DNA of 64,000 bases from Oscillospiraceae bacterium (GTDB taxonomy: Bacteria; Bacillota; Clostridia; Oscillospirales; Ruminococcaceae): assembly GCA_017473015.1 (NCBI GenBank), contig JAFUNP010000016.1, positions 1-64,000 on the forward strand, written 5' to 3'. The notes under the pieces are model-generated. The model saw nothing but the letters and a program-made list of their open reading frames with translations, did not search any database and was not told the origin of the DNA. The translations under genes and the position numbers were made by a program. Numbering within the stretch: the first letter of the stretch is position 1; each line of letters begins with the position of its first letter. Positions 17,545-26,152 of this stretch are shown here, piece after piece.

Positions 17545-18267
17545 ATGAGAATAGCCGGAAAAACAGATAAAGGATTCAGACGAGCAGACAATCAGGACAG
17601 GTATATTGCCGGTGCGCTGGCAAATGGTATCTGTTTCGGTTTTGTATGTGACGGTATGGGCGGCGCCAACGGCGGCAGTGTTGCCAGCGGACGGCTGTGC
17701 CGTACACTGGAGGAATGCCTTTTTCTGGAAAATGACAACAAAGCCATGGAAGTGGAGAAAACAGTGATGGATGCCATAGATGTGGCCTGTTCACGGATTT
17801 ATCATCAGGCACAGTCAAACCCTGCACTGAAGGGCATGGGTACAACAATTTCCGGTGTGACAGTAAAAGGAGATGAATGCACAGCCTATAACGCTGGCGA
17901 CAGCCGCGTATATGTGTTGCGCGGCGGAAACCTGACACAGATTACCGAAGACCATTCTGTAGTACAGCAATTGTTCCGTCAGGGTGCTATCACTGAAGAA
18001 GAAATGGCTACTCACCCACAGAAAAACCTTATTACCCGTGCGGTAGGCGTGAAAACTGATGTGGAAGTGGATGTGGGCGAAATCACACTCCTGCCCGGTG
18101 ACAGAATTCTCTGCGCATCTGACGGTCTGACAAATTTTGTGAAAAAAGAAATCCTGGCACAGATTCTGTCCGGTGAGGACTTTTACAATATACCAAAGCA
18201 GCTTATTGACAAAGCTCTTGAAAACAATGCAAGCGACAACATTACAGCAGTAGTGCTGGAATACTGA
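17545..18267 (+). CDS. stp: PP2C-type Ser/Thr phosphatase Stp (PrpC)
   Basis: The 240-aa phosphatase has metal-binding motifs RRADNQDR (near residues 13-20), CDGMGGANGG and the late ASDGLTNF and ASDNITAVV signatures. It reverses phosphorylation by the adjacent PASTA kinase. It lies 3 bases after rlmN and 17 bases before pknB, the standard pairing. All acidic ligands of the family are visible. Confidence 0.95.
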   Translation: MRIAGKTDKGFRRADNQDRYIAGALANGICFGFVCDGMGGANGGSVASGRLCRTLEECLFLENDNKAMEVEKTVMDAIDVACSRIYHQAQSNPALKGMGTTISGVTVKGDECTAYNAGDSRVYVLRGGNLTQITEDHSVVQQLFRQGAITEEEMATHPQKNLITRAVGVKTDVEVDVGEITLLPGDRILCASDGLTNFVKKEILAQILSGEDFYNIPKQLIDKALENNASDNITAVVLEY

Positions 18268-18284
18268 CGGAAAGGTAAGATATA

Positions 18285-20303
18285 ATGGACAATAGTTATA
18301 TAGGCAAAATGGTTGATAACCGATATGATGTTATATCTCTTATCGGTGTCGGCGGTATGTCAAATGTTTACAAAGCCATTGACACTGCCACCGGCAATAC
18401 AGTGGCTATCAAGTTTCTGAAACAGGAATTTTTTGAAAATGAAGAACTGGTGCGCCGCTTCAAAAATGAAAGCAAGGCCATATCTCTGCTGGATAACCCC
18501 AATATCATCAAAGTGGTGGATGTGAATATCAATGACAACGAAAAATACATCGTTGTTGAATATATTGACGGTATCACACTGAAAGAATATATTGACAACC
18601 GCAAGGTTCTCACATGGCAGGAAACAGTACAGTTTACAGGAACTATACTGTCTGCCATTGGCCATGCACATGACAACGGCATTATCCACCGTGACCTCAA
18701 ACCGCAGAACATTATGCTGCTGCGAGACGGCACACTGAAAATAATGGACTTTGGCATTGCCCGCCTGTCTACCGCAAATCAGAAAACAGTCACAGACAAA
18801 GCCATAGGCTCTGTACATTACATCAGCCCTGAACAGGTGCGCGGCAAAGCCAGCGACGGCCGCAGTGACATTTACAGCATAGGTATTATGATGTATGAAA
18901 TGCTCACCGGCACTCTGCCATTTGTTTCAGATACAGCGGTTTCCGTTGCCATGAAACAGGTGCAGGACACAGCGCGCAAGCCAAGTGAAATCGTAGATAC
19001 AATCCCACAGGGACTGGAACAGATAGTGATGAAAGCTATCGAAAAGAACGCCAACGACAGATACCAGACTGCTGCAGAAATGTATCAGGATTTGTATGCG
19101 TTCAGAACAAATCCGGCCATAATTTTCCCTTATGGTCTGGAAGCAGAAAAAACACAGGCGGTTACAGTGAAAAAAGAAACAAATAAAAAAGTACAACAGA
19201 AGAAAACAAAAGTGAAGAAGAAATTTGGCCTCACACTTCCTGTTATGGCAGGTATTTCCGCTGCCTTTGCAGTCAGTTGCCTTATTGCAATTTTCTTCAT
19301 CTTCAAGCTCAGCGGCAACCCTCTGCTGACCACTTATAAAGATGTGGACCTGCCCAACTTTGTAGGCATGACTGAACGGGAAGCCAAAGCCTCCGGTTCT
19401 TCACTGAATTTTGATATTGAGTATGCACATTCCACAGAATATGCCGAGGGTGTTGTATTCTCACAGGTGCCAAAACCACCTAAAACCATCAAGGAAAACG
19501 GCACTGTAAAACTGAAAGTAAGCAAAGGTGCTCTGCAGTCCCAGCTGCCTGACCTGACAAACTATTCCAGAAATGACGCTGAAACAATTCTGGCTGATAT
19601 GGAAGTAAATGTTGACATCCAGACAGTAAGTGATAAAAATATCGGCATGGGCTATGTGGTTAAAACAGAACCATCCCGGGGCACTATTGTGACCAGTGGC
19701 AGCACTGTTACACTTTACATTTCCCGCGGCGACGGCGATGCATCCAAGAAAAAGACAAATGTTCCTAATGTTATAGGTCTTACCACACTGGAAGAAGCCA
19801 AAAAAGTTCTGGCGAACAATGACCTGCGTGTAGGCTCCTATACTTACCGCCCTGACTGGACACCTGCCGGAACTGTACTCGACCAGAACCCTGTTGCAGG
19901 CACAGAGCTGGTGGTTGGCGGCTCAGTGGACCTGGTGATTTCACAGGGCACATATTGCTCTATCTGCCAGGCTACCGACCATATGGATGACGGCCATCCA
20001 CGCTGTCCTGTATGTGGTGACCCATGGCACACAGTTCATCCAACACCTACTCCAACACCAACACCTACACCGACACCGGAACCTGAACATTACCACGGCA
20101 ACGGTACTGACAGCGGCATATGCCCTAACTGCGGCCTGCAGTATGCTCCGGCACCTACCCCGGAACCGGAACATTATCATGGCAACGGCACTGACAGCGG
20201 CACCTGCCCTAACTGTGGCCTGCGGTACTCACCGACACCTGCTCCTGAACCAGTGCCTGAAACACCGGTGACACCTGAAACTCCAGCAGAGCCTGCAGCA
20301 TAA
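18285..20303 (+). CDS. pknB: PASTA-domain Ser/Thr kinase PknB/PrkC with a cysteine-rich repeat tail
   Basis: The 672-aa receptor kinase has an N-terminal kinase domain (about 12-275) with GVGGMSNVYKA, the AIKFLK lysine, HRDLKPQN and DFG. One transmembrane helix follows at about 317-345, then three PASTA domains that bind muropeptides outside the cell. After the PASTA domains comes an unusual tail of about 120 residues. It has a CxxC pair region (CSICQ, CPVCG), a Thr-Pro repeat, and two near-identical 28-residue units each with HYHGNGTDSG and CPNCG. These look like small zinc ribbons on the outer surface. Kinase identity is firm; the tail function is unknown. Confidence 0.95.
   Translation: MDNSYIGKMVDNRYDVISLIGVGGMSNVYKAIDTATGNTVAIKFLKQEFFENEELVRRFKNESKAISLLDNPNIIKVVDVNINDNEKYIVVEYIDGITLKEYIDNRKVLTWQETVQFTGTILSAIGHAHDNGIIHRDLKPQNIMLLRDGTLKIMDFGIARLSTANQKTVTDKAIGSVHYISPEQVRGKASDGRSDIYSIGIMMYEMLTGTLPFVSDTAVSVAMKQVQDTARKPSEIVDTIPQGLEQIVMKAIEKNANDRYQTAAEMYQDLYAFRTNPAIIFPYGLEAEKTQAVTVKKETNKKVQQKKTKVKKKFGLTLPVMAGISAAFAVSCLIAIFFIFKLSGNPLLTTYKDVDLPNFVGMTEREAKASGSSLNFDIEYAHSTEYAEGVVFSQVPKPPKTIKENGTVKLKVSKGALQSQLPDLTNYSRNDAETILADMEVNVDIQTVSDKNIGMGYVVKTEPSRGTIVTSGSTVTLYISRGDGDASKKKTNVPNVIGLTTLEEAKKVLANNDLRVGSYTYRPDWTPAGTVLDQNPVAGTELVVGGSVDLVISQGTYCSICQATDHMDDGHPRCPVCGDPWHTVHPTPTPTPTPTPTPEPEHYHGNGTDSGICPNCGLQYAPAPTPEPEHYHGNGTDSGTCPNCGLRYSPTPAPEPVPETPVTPETPAEPAA
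20076..20243 (+). repeat. Two tandem 84-bp units in the pknB tail
   Basis: Units 20076-20159 and 20160-20243 are nearly identical in DNA and protein. Each encodes a Glu-Pro-Glu-His-Tyr-His lead, a Gly-Asn-Gly-Thr-Asp-Ser core and a CPNCG knuckle. Copy number may vary between strains. Confidence 0.85.
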
Positions 20304-20314
20304 CAGGTGAATTT

Positions 20315-21190
20315 ATGAGGGAGAACAACATTATACTGAAAAGCGTAGGCGGTTTTTACTACGTTAAATCAGGTGAAGAAATTATAGAATGTAAAGCAAA
20401 GGGAAAGTTTCGCAACCTTTCCCTTTCTCCTGTTGCAGGAGATATAGTGGACATTGAAAATGACGGCAGCACACCGGTTGTTTCAAAAATCCACGAAAGA
20501 AAAAACAAATTTATCCGTCCGCCTTTTGCAAACCTGGACCTGATGATTCTGGTGGTTTCCACTGTGGAGCCAGTTCCGAATTATCTGGTTATAGACAAAA
20601 TGTGTGCCATAGCACGGCACAAAAATGTGGATGTGGCAATTGTTGTGACCAAATCAGATGTAGCTGAGGCACAGCAAGTGATGGAAACTTACACCAAGGC
20701 AGGCTACCCTGTTTTCTGTACAGGCGAAAACGATGAAGAGCAGCTGGCACAGCTGAAACAGCTTATGGACGGCAGACTGTGTGCCTTTTCAGGCAACAGC
20801 GGTGTCGGCAAATCAACACTGCTGAATAAGCTTTTTCCGGATTTACAGCTGGAAACAGGCCGGATAAGCAAAAAACTGGGACGTGGCAAACATACTACAC
20901 GCCAGGTTGAAATATTTGATATGGATAACTGTATGGTTGCGGATACACCGGGATTTTCATCTGTTGAGCTGGATTATGACAACTTTATTTCCAAAACTGA
21001 CCTGCAATACGCTTTTATAGAATTTGAGGAATATATAGGCGGCTGCAGGTTTAACGACTGCTCACACACTAATGAAATAGGCTGTGCAGTGAAAGCTGCG
21101 CTTGCAGAAGAAAAAATAGCGCACAGCCGCTATGAAAGCTACTGTGCGCTGTATGAAAGACAAAAAAATATCAAAGACTGGGAACTTTAA
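20315..21190 (+). CDS. rsgA: Ribosome small subunit GTPase RsgA
   Basis: The 291-aa circularly permuted GTPase assists 30S maturation. An N-terminal OB domain (1-65) is followed by the G4 motif TKSD, then G1 GNSGVGKST (about residues 164-172) and G3 DTPGFSS. The C-terminal zinc knuckle has CRFNDCSHTNEIGC. The circular order G4-G1-G3 is diagnostic. Overlap or close spacing on both sides places it in the stp-pknB operon; rpe, often next in Bacillota, is missing here. Confidence 0.95.
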   Translation: MRENNIILKSVGGFYYVKSGEEIIECKAKGKFRNLSLSPVAGDIVDIENDGSTPVVSKIHERKNKFIRPPFANLDLMILVVSTVEPVPNYLVIDKMCAIARHKNVDVAIVVTKSDVAEAQQVMETYTKAGYPVFCTGENDEEQLAQLKQLMDGRLCAFSGNSGVGKSTLLNKLFPDLQLETGRISKKLGRGKHTTRQVEIFDMDNCMVADTPGFSSVELDYDNFISKTDLQYAFIEFEEYIGGCRFNDCSHTNEIGCAVKAALAEEKIAHSRYESYCALYERQKNIKDWEL

Positions 21191-21191
21191 A

Positions 21192-21818
21192 ATGAAGCGA
21201 TGTGTAATTATAGGTGCTGTGGAGATTGATTTTCCTCTGGAAAATTATATCAGAGACACAGATTTTGTCATATGCGCTGACCGAGGCTGGCAGAACGCTG
21301 TAGCCCACGGTATAAAGCCGGATATGATAGTGGGCGATTTCGACTCATCCCCGCAGCCGGAAAATGCCGGTGCGGACATCACCGTGCTGCCGGTGGTAAA
21401 GGATGATACAGATACCTATTATGTAGCCCGTTATGCTGTGGAGCATGGTTTTACTGATGTTCTGCTGCGGGGTGTCATCGGCGGCAGAAGGTTTGAACAC
21501 ACCATAGCAAATATACAGACACTCCTTTATCTTGCACGCAACAGGGTAAATGCCACTGCTATAACTGCCTACAGCCAGATTATGGTTATTGAAAATGGCA
21601 GCATTTCATTGCCGGATATGGGGGATAAATTCTTCTCACTGTTCTCATTGGGAGACAGGGCAGAGGGGGTGTCCATAAAAGGCGCAAAGTATCCTTTGGA
21701 CAACTATACTCTTAACAATTTTTACCCTATCGGTGTAAGCAATGAGTTTATCGGGGAAACAGTGGAAATTTCTGTGGAAAAAGGCAGCCTGTTGCTGATT
21801 ATTTCTGATAAAGATTAG
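21192..21818 (+). CDS. thiN: Thiamine pyrophosphokinase
   Basis: The 208-aa enzyme transfers pyrophosphate from ATP to thiamine. Signatures are CADRGWQNAVAHGIKPDMIV, GDFDSS and KDDTDTYYVARYA, followed by LLRGVIGGRRFEHTIANIQT. I chose the ATG at 21192, one base after the rsgA stop. An upstream in-frame ATG at 21132 lies inside rsgA and adds 20 residues unlike the family. It is the last gene of the long operon, followed by a terminator. Confidence 0.93.
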   Translation: MKRCVIIGAVEIDFPLENYIRDTDFVICADRGWQNAVAHGIKPDMIVGDFDSSPQPENAGADITVLPVVKDDTDTYYVARYAVEHGFTDVLLRGVIGGRRFEHTIANIQTLLYLARNRVNATAITAYSQIMVIENGSISLPDMGDKFFSLFSLGDRAEGVSIKGAKYPLDNYTLNNFYPIGVSNEFIGETVEISVEKGSLLLIISDKD

Positions 21819-21828
21819 ATAAAAATTA

Positions 21829-21868
21829 AAAAGGACTTTGCCTTGCGGTAAAGTCCTTCTTTATTTTT
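21829..21868. terminator. Shared terminator of thiN and the convergent small gene
   Basis: A 9-bp stem (21831-21839 with 21850-21858) has T-rich sequence on both sides, so it can serve both converging genes. Confidence 0.75.
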
Positions 21869-22007
21869 TGTTTCTGTTTTTTGTTTCTTTTTCCAGTCGT
21901 TTGATTTCAGCATGGTTCTTTCTTATTTTGTTTATGCAGAACAGTGCGATAGCTACCGGAATAACCCATGCTATACTGTAGCCCAGATTATATAATGCAT
22001 CATTCAT
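21861..22007 (-). CDS. Small single-pass membrane protein (48 aa)
   Basis: A short minus-strand gene has AAGGAG about 10 bases before its ATG at 22007 and stops at the terminator shared with thiN. The protein has one hydrophobic helix (about residues 6-25, with GYSIAWVIPVAIALF). A strongly basic and charged tail rich in Lys, Asn and Glu follows. Size and layout resemble many uncharacterised small membrane proteins. Function unknown. Confidence 0.6.
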   Translation of the reverse strand: MNDALYNLGYSIAWVIPVAIALFCINKIRKNHAEIKRLEKETKNRNKK

Positions 22008-22189
22008 ATCGGTTTCACTCCTTCTGTAGATATTTATAATTTTATCATAAATTGATTATTTGGCAATAATTAAAATTGTAATAATTTTGTTATATTTTTA
22101 TATGTAAAAAATCCATAAATTTTTTGCACAATATTATAAAAAATGCTCATAATTGTATGATTTTTTGTCTAAGTTGTTAAAAATTATAG

Positions 22190-22246
22190 TTGCAAAAATT
22201 TTTGTATTGATATATAATTTGTAATGAAATGGGACAAACAGTCCCA
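22190..22246 (+). promoter_or_regulatory. Promoter and leader hairpin of the BMP lipoprotein gene
   Basis: TTGCAA (22190-22195) and TATAAT (22213-22218) are 17 bases apart. The leader then has a 6-bp stem-loop (TGGGAC 22230-22235, GTCCCA 22241-22246), which would lie at the 5' end of the mRNA and could stabilise it. Positions 22020-22189 upstream are very AT rich; I see nothing else there. Confidence 0.65.
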
Positions 22247-22275
22247 CAAACGAATTTTACAGGAGGATTTATCCA

Positions 22276-23355
22276 ATGAAAAAATTACTTGCACTGGTTC
22301 TCGCTGGCGTAATGGCATTCTCTATGGTTGCTTGCGGCGGCGGTGAAACAGAAGGTGAAGCAGAAGGCGAAGCTAAAATGACTGTTAACCTGGTATGTAC
22401 AAACCTGGGTGACAAATCATTCAACGACTCTGCAGATGCTGGTCTGAAAGCTCTGGCTGATGAAGGTCTCATCGACTACAAAGTAACGGAATACGGCACA
22501 GACAACTCCAAAGTTAACATCACTCTGGAAGAAGCTGCACAGGACTACGATGTAGTTATCTGTAACAACCTGGGCTACGGCATGGCTACAGCTTGGCTGA
22601 GAGAAAATGCTGAAACATACCCAGACACAACATTCCTTGTATACGACGAACCAACAGACCTGGTTGAAAACATCCAGAATGTTCAGATGATCGCTTACAA
22701 AGCTAACGAATCTGACTTCCTGGCTGGCGCACTGGCTGCTCTGATTTCTGAAACAGGCGTTATCGGTTTCGTAGGCGGTATGGAAGCTCCAGTTATCCAC
22801 GACTTCCTCGTTGGTTACATTGAAGGTGCTCAGTACGTTAACCCAGACATCGTAGTTGACGTTTCTTACATCGGTTCTTACACAGACGCTGGTAAAGGTA
22901 AAGACCTGGGCGTTGTTGCTCTGAACAAAGGCGCAGATGTTCTGCATGCTGTTGCTGGTTCCGCTGGTAACGGTTACCTGGAAGCTGCTCAGGAAGCTGG
23001 CAAACTGGGTATCGGTGTTGACTCCGACCAGTACGAAGTGTTCAAAGCTGACAAACCAGAACTGGCTAACTCCATCGTTACTTCTTCTCTGAAAGATGTT
23101 GGCGCTTCCCTGGCTACAATCATCAAATCCATGATCGATGGTACATACACTTGGGAACAGTGCATGTGGTTCGGTATGGCTGAAGACTGTGCAGGTATCG
23201 CTGAAAACGAAAACTACCTGAAACTGGTTTCTGCTGAAGATCAGGCTGAATTCAATGCAATCAAAGAAAAACTGGCTAATGGTGAAATCACAGTTTCCAC
23301 AGCTTACGGCATGGATGCTGCTACACTGAACGCTATCGTTGAATCAGCAAAATAA
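22276..23355 (+). CDS. BMP-family nucleoside-binding lipoprotein
   Basis: The 359-aa lipoprotein has a signal peptide and lipobox ending SMVAC at residue 20. A Gly/Glu linker follows, then the Bmp/PnrA fold with LVCTNLGDKSFNDSADAGL and a GFVGGMEAPVIHDFLVGY segment typical of purine-nucleoside-binding proteins. It captures substrate for the ABC transporter encoded downstream. Codons are strongly biased to GCT, GGT, GTT and AAA, unlike upstream housekeeping genes, which suggests high expression. A terminator separates it from the ATPase gene, allowing more binding protein than transporter. Confidence 0.92.
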   Translation: MKKLLALVLAGVMAFSMVACGGGETEGEAEGEAKMTVNLVCTNLGDKSFNDSADAGLKALADEGLIDYKVTEYGTDNSKVNITLEEAAQDYDVVICNNLGYGMATAWLRENAETYPDTTFLVYDEPTDLVENIQNVQMIAYKANESDFLAGALAALISETGVIGFVGGMEAPVIHDFLVGYIEGAQYVNPDIVVDVSYIGSYTDAGKGKDLGVVALNKGADVLHAVAGSAGNGYLEAAQEAGKLGIGVDSDQYEVFKADKPELANSIVTSSLKDVGASLATIIKSMIDGTYTWEQCMWFGMAEDCAGIAENENYLKLVSAEDQAEFNAIKEKLANGEITVSTAYGMDAATLNAIVESAK

Positions 23356-23404
23356 TTTCAATCCTGTCTATAACAACAGATTGTAATTAAAATAACGAAA
23401 AAAC

Positions 23405-23437
23405 GGGCAATACTCTATGAGTATTGCCTATTTTTTA
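23405..23437 (+). terminator. Terminator after the BMP lipoprotein gene
   Basis: A perfect 10-bp stem (23406-23415 with 23419-23428) is followed by a T-run. It probably limits read-through to the ATPase and permease genes. Confidence 0.85.
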
Positions 23438-23456
23438 TATAAATTGTAAATTTTTA

Positions 23457-23485
23457 TTTACTTTTTGTTAATTTTTTAGTACAAT
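23457..23485 (+). promoter_or_regulatory. Possible promoter of the ABC ATPase gene
   Basis: TTTACT (23457-23462) and TACAAT (23480-23485) are 17 bases apart. The -35 is weak, but position and spacing are right. Confidence 0.45.
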
Positions 23486-23520
23486 ATATATGAATTTTAA
23501 TACTTAGTGAGGTGAGGAAT

Positions 23521-25074
23521 ATGCCAGAAGAAATTTTGCTTATGGATAAGATAACAAAAGTTTACCCAAACGGCTTTGTTGCTAACAAAGATGTTACTTT
23601 CTCCATTAATAAAGGCGAAATTCATGCGCTTATGGGTGAAAACGGCGCCGGCAAATCTACATTGATGAAAATCCTCTTCGGTATCGAGCCTTTCGAAGAA
23701 GGCAGAATCGTACTGAAAGGTAAGGAAGTTAGGTTCAATGGTCCACTGGACGCTATCGCTAATGGTGTAGGTATGGTTCATCAGCACTTTATGCTGGTAC
23801 CATCTCTGACTGTTGCTGAAAACGTTGTACTGGGCATGGAACCTAAAAAAGGCGGCATGTTCGACTTTGAGGAAGCTGTAAGACTTACAGAAGAAGCCTG
23901 TAACAAATACAACCTTAAAGTTGATGCAAGAGCAAAAGTTGAAGACCTGCCTGTTGGTTTCAAACAGAAGGTTGAAATCGTAAAAGCTCTTGTTCGTGGT
24001 GCTGAAATCCTTATTCTCGACGAACCTACAGCTGTTCTGACACCACAGGAAACTGCTGAACTGTTCGTTGAGCTCAAACATCTGAAGGAACAGGGTCATA
24101 CTATTGTTTTCATTAGCCATAAGCTGCATGAAATCAAAGAACTTTGCGACAGAATCACTATTCTCCGTCTGGGTAAATCCGTTGGTAAAGCTAACATTGC
24201 TGATGTTACTGAAGCTGACATTTCCAGAATGATGGTTGGTCGTGACGTTGTTCTCAAAGTTGAAAAAACTCCTGCAAAACCACAGGAAACAGTTCTCAAA
24301 GTTCGTGACCTGAGAATTGTTGCAGACACTGGTAAACCAATCGTTAACGACATCAGCTTCTCCGTGCGTAAAGGTGAAATTCTTGGTATGGCCGGTGTTG
24401 AAGGTAACGGTCAGTCTCAGATTTCTGAAGCTATTACAGGTCTGCTGAGCTACCAGCAGGGTTCAATCTCCGTAAACGGTGTTGACCTGAAAGGTAAGAA
24501 AATCCGCGAAATTCGTGAACTGGGGGTATCCCATGTTTCCGAAGACCGTAATACATACGGTGCAGCTCTTGTAAGTAGTGTAAAAGACAACATTCTGTCT
24601 GACAGATACTACAAAAAAGAATACAACAAGGGCCTCCTCTTTGATGACAAGAAAATCAATGAAATGACAGACGACCTCATCAAAGAATTCCTTATTAAAT
24701 GTGACGACAGAGATGACCAGGTAAAAATGCTTTCCGGCGGTAACGTTCAGAAAGTTGTTGTTGCCCGTGAATTCTCCAACAAACCTGCACTGGTTATTGC
24801 CAACCAGCCTACACGTGGTATCGACGTTGGTGCTACAGAATTTATCCGTAAACGTCTTGTTGAGCTCCGTGACGAAGGCACAGCTGTTCTGCTGATTTCT
24901 GCTGACCTTAACGAAGTTCTGGAACTTTCTGACAGCCTTATCGTTATGAATGAAGGTAAAATCGCCGCATATCTGCCTGATGCTTCCGTAATCACAGATA
25001 TGATTCTGGGCGAATACATGCTGGGTGTAAAAACTCAGACTCCAGAAGAGATTGCGAGGGTGGCATATGACTAG
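23521..25074 (+). CDS. Nucleoside-type ABC transporter, double ATPase subunit
   Basis: The 517-aa protein holds two fused ABC ATPase domains. The first has Walker A GENGAGKST, an atypical signature (VGFKQKVEIVKAL) and Walker B ILDEPTAVLTP. The second has a degenerate P-loop (GVEGNGQSQ) with signature LSGGNVQKVVVARE. This pattern matches the sugar/nucleoside transporter ATPases (RbsA, NupO/YufO type). The ATG at 23521 is preferred over an in-frame GTG at 23512 because GAGGTGAGG sits directly before it. It overlaps the first permease gene. Confidence 0.92.
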   Translation: MPEEILLMDKITKVYPNGFVANKDVTFSINKGEIHALMGENGAGKSTLMKILFGIEPFEEGRIVLKGKEVRFNGPLDAIANGVGMVHQHFMLVPSLTVAENVVLGMEPKKGGMFDFEEAVRLTEEACNKYNLKVDARAKVEDLPVGFKQKVEIVKALVRGAEILILDEPTAVLTPQETAELFVELKHLKEQGHTIVFISHKLHEIKELCDRITILRLGKSVGKANIADVTEADISRMMVGRDVVLKVEKTPAKPQETVLKVRDLRIVADTGKPIVNDISFSVRKGEILGMAGVEGNGQSQISEAITGLLSYQQGSISVNGVDLKGKKIREIRELGVSHVSEDRNTYGAALVSSVKDNILSDRYYKKEYNKGLLFDDKKINEMTDDLIKEFLIKCDDRDDQVKMLSGGNVQKVVVAREFSNKPALVIANQPTRGIDVGATEFIRKRLVELRDEGTAVLLISADLNEVLELSDSLIVMNEGKIAAYLPDASVITDMILGEYMLGVKTQTPEEIARVAYD

Positions 25075-26152
25075 TAAACAAATAGAAAGACGTTTTGAAA
25101 TATTCAAAACAGTTGTTGCGGTTCTCCTTGCTTTGGGTCTTGCACTTGTTGTTATTTCATTCGTTTCCGAATCTCCTGCAGAAGCTATCGTAGCTTTCAT
25201 GACAGGTCCTTTCCAGAGAGCATCCCGTATCAGTAACATTATCGAAGTTATGACTCCGCTTATGTTTACAGGTGTTGCTATCTGTATCCTTTATCAGGCA
25301 AACCAGTTCTCCATGATTGGTGAAGGTGCTTTCCTCATCGGTGCCAACCTCTGTACATGGTTTGCTGTTACACACGAAAACTGGGCTGGTCTGCCACTGA
25401 TGCTGACAGTTATGGTTATTGCTATCGTAGCTGGTGTTACAGTATCTATCGTTCCAGCTGTTCTGAAAGTAAAATTCAGAGCAAACGAAGTTGTTTCATC
25501 CATTATGATGAACTACGTTATCCTGAAAATCTCTGACTACCTGTTCTACTACCACTTCCGTGATGTAGCCAGCGGTCAGCAGGCTTCTTTCCCAATCCCT
25601 GCCCAGATTAAGCTTCCTAAGCTTATCCCTGGCCTCCGTCTCCACGCCGGTATCATCATTGGTCTTGTTCTTGCAGTTCTGGCTTACTTCTTTATCTACA
25701 GAACAAAATGGGGCTATGAAATCCGTATGGTAGGCGCCAACCAGAACTTTGCTAAATACTCCGGTATCTCTGTTCTGTCTGTTGCTCTGTCCACACAGCT
25801 TATTGGTGGCGGTATTGCCGGTCTGGGTGGCGCAGTTGAAATCCTTGGCCGTTACGACAGATTTATCTGGTTCGGTACACAGCCTGGTTTTGGTTTCGAC
25901 GGCGTTCTGGTAGGTGTTCTTGCTAAGAACAACCCTCTGCTGGTTCCTGTTGCAGCATTCCTGCTCGCTTACATGAGAACAGGTGCTGACGTTATGAACC
26001 GTGTTTCCGATGTTCCAATCGAATTCGTTGACGTTGTACAGGGTCTTATCATTCTGTTTGTTGCAGCTGAAATGTTCCTGGCTAAATACAAACATAAACT
26101 CATCGTTAACAACGCTAAGAAACAACTTGAAGCAAAGGAGGCAGCTAAATAA
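25067..26152 (+). CDS. Nucleoside-type ABC transporter permease 1
   Basis: The 361-aa membrane protein has about nine hydrophobic helices and belongs to the BPD_transp_2 family. The SMIGEGAFLIGANLCTWFAV loop and the VGANQNFAKYSGI cytoplasmic loop are typical of the YufP/NupP subunit. It starts at the ATG overlapping the ATPase gene end by 8 bases and ends with one base overlapping the second permease. Codon bias is the same as in the lipoprotein gene. Confidence 0.9.
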   Translation: MTSKQIERRFEIFKTVVAVLLALGLALVVISFVSESPAEAIVAFMTGPFQRASRISNIIEVMTPLMFTGVAICILYQANQFSMIGEGAFLIGANLCTWFAVTHENWAGLPLMLTVMVIAIVAGVTVSIVPAVLKVKFRANEVVSSIMMNYVILKISDYLFYYHFRDVASGQQASFPIPAQIKLPKLIPGLRLHAGIIIGLVLAVLAYFFIYRTKWGYEIRMVGANQNFAKYSGISVLSVALSTQLIGGGIAGLGGAVEILGRYDRFIWFGTQPGFGFDGVLVGVLAKNNPLLVPVAAFLLAYMRTGADVMNRVSDVPIEFVDVVQGLIILFVAAEMFLAKYKHKLIVNNAKKQLEAKEAAK

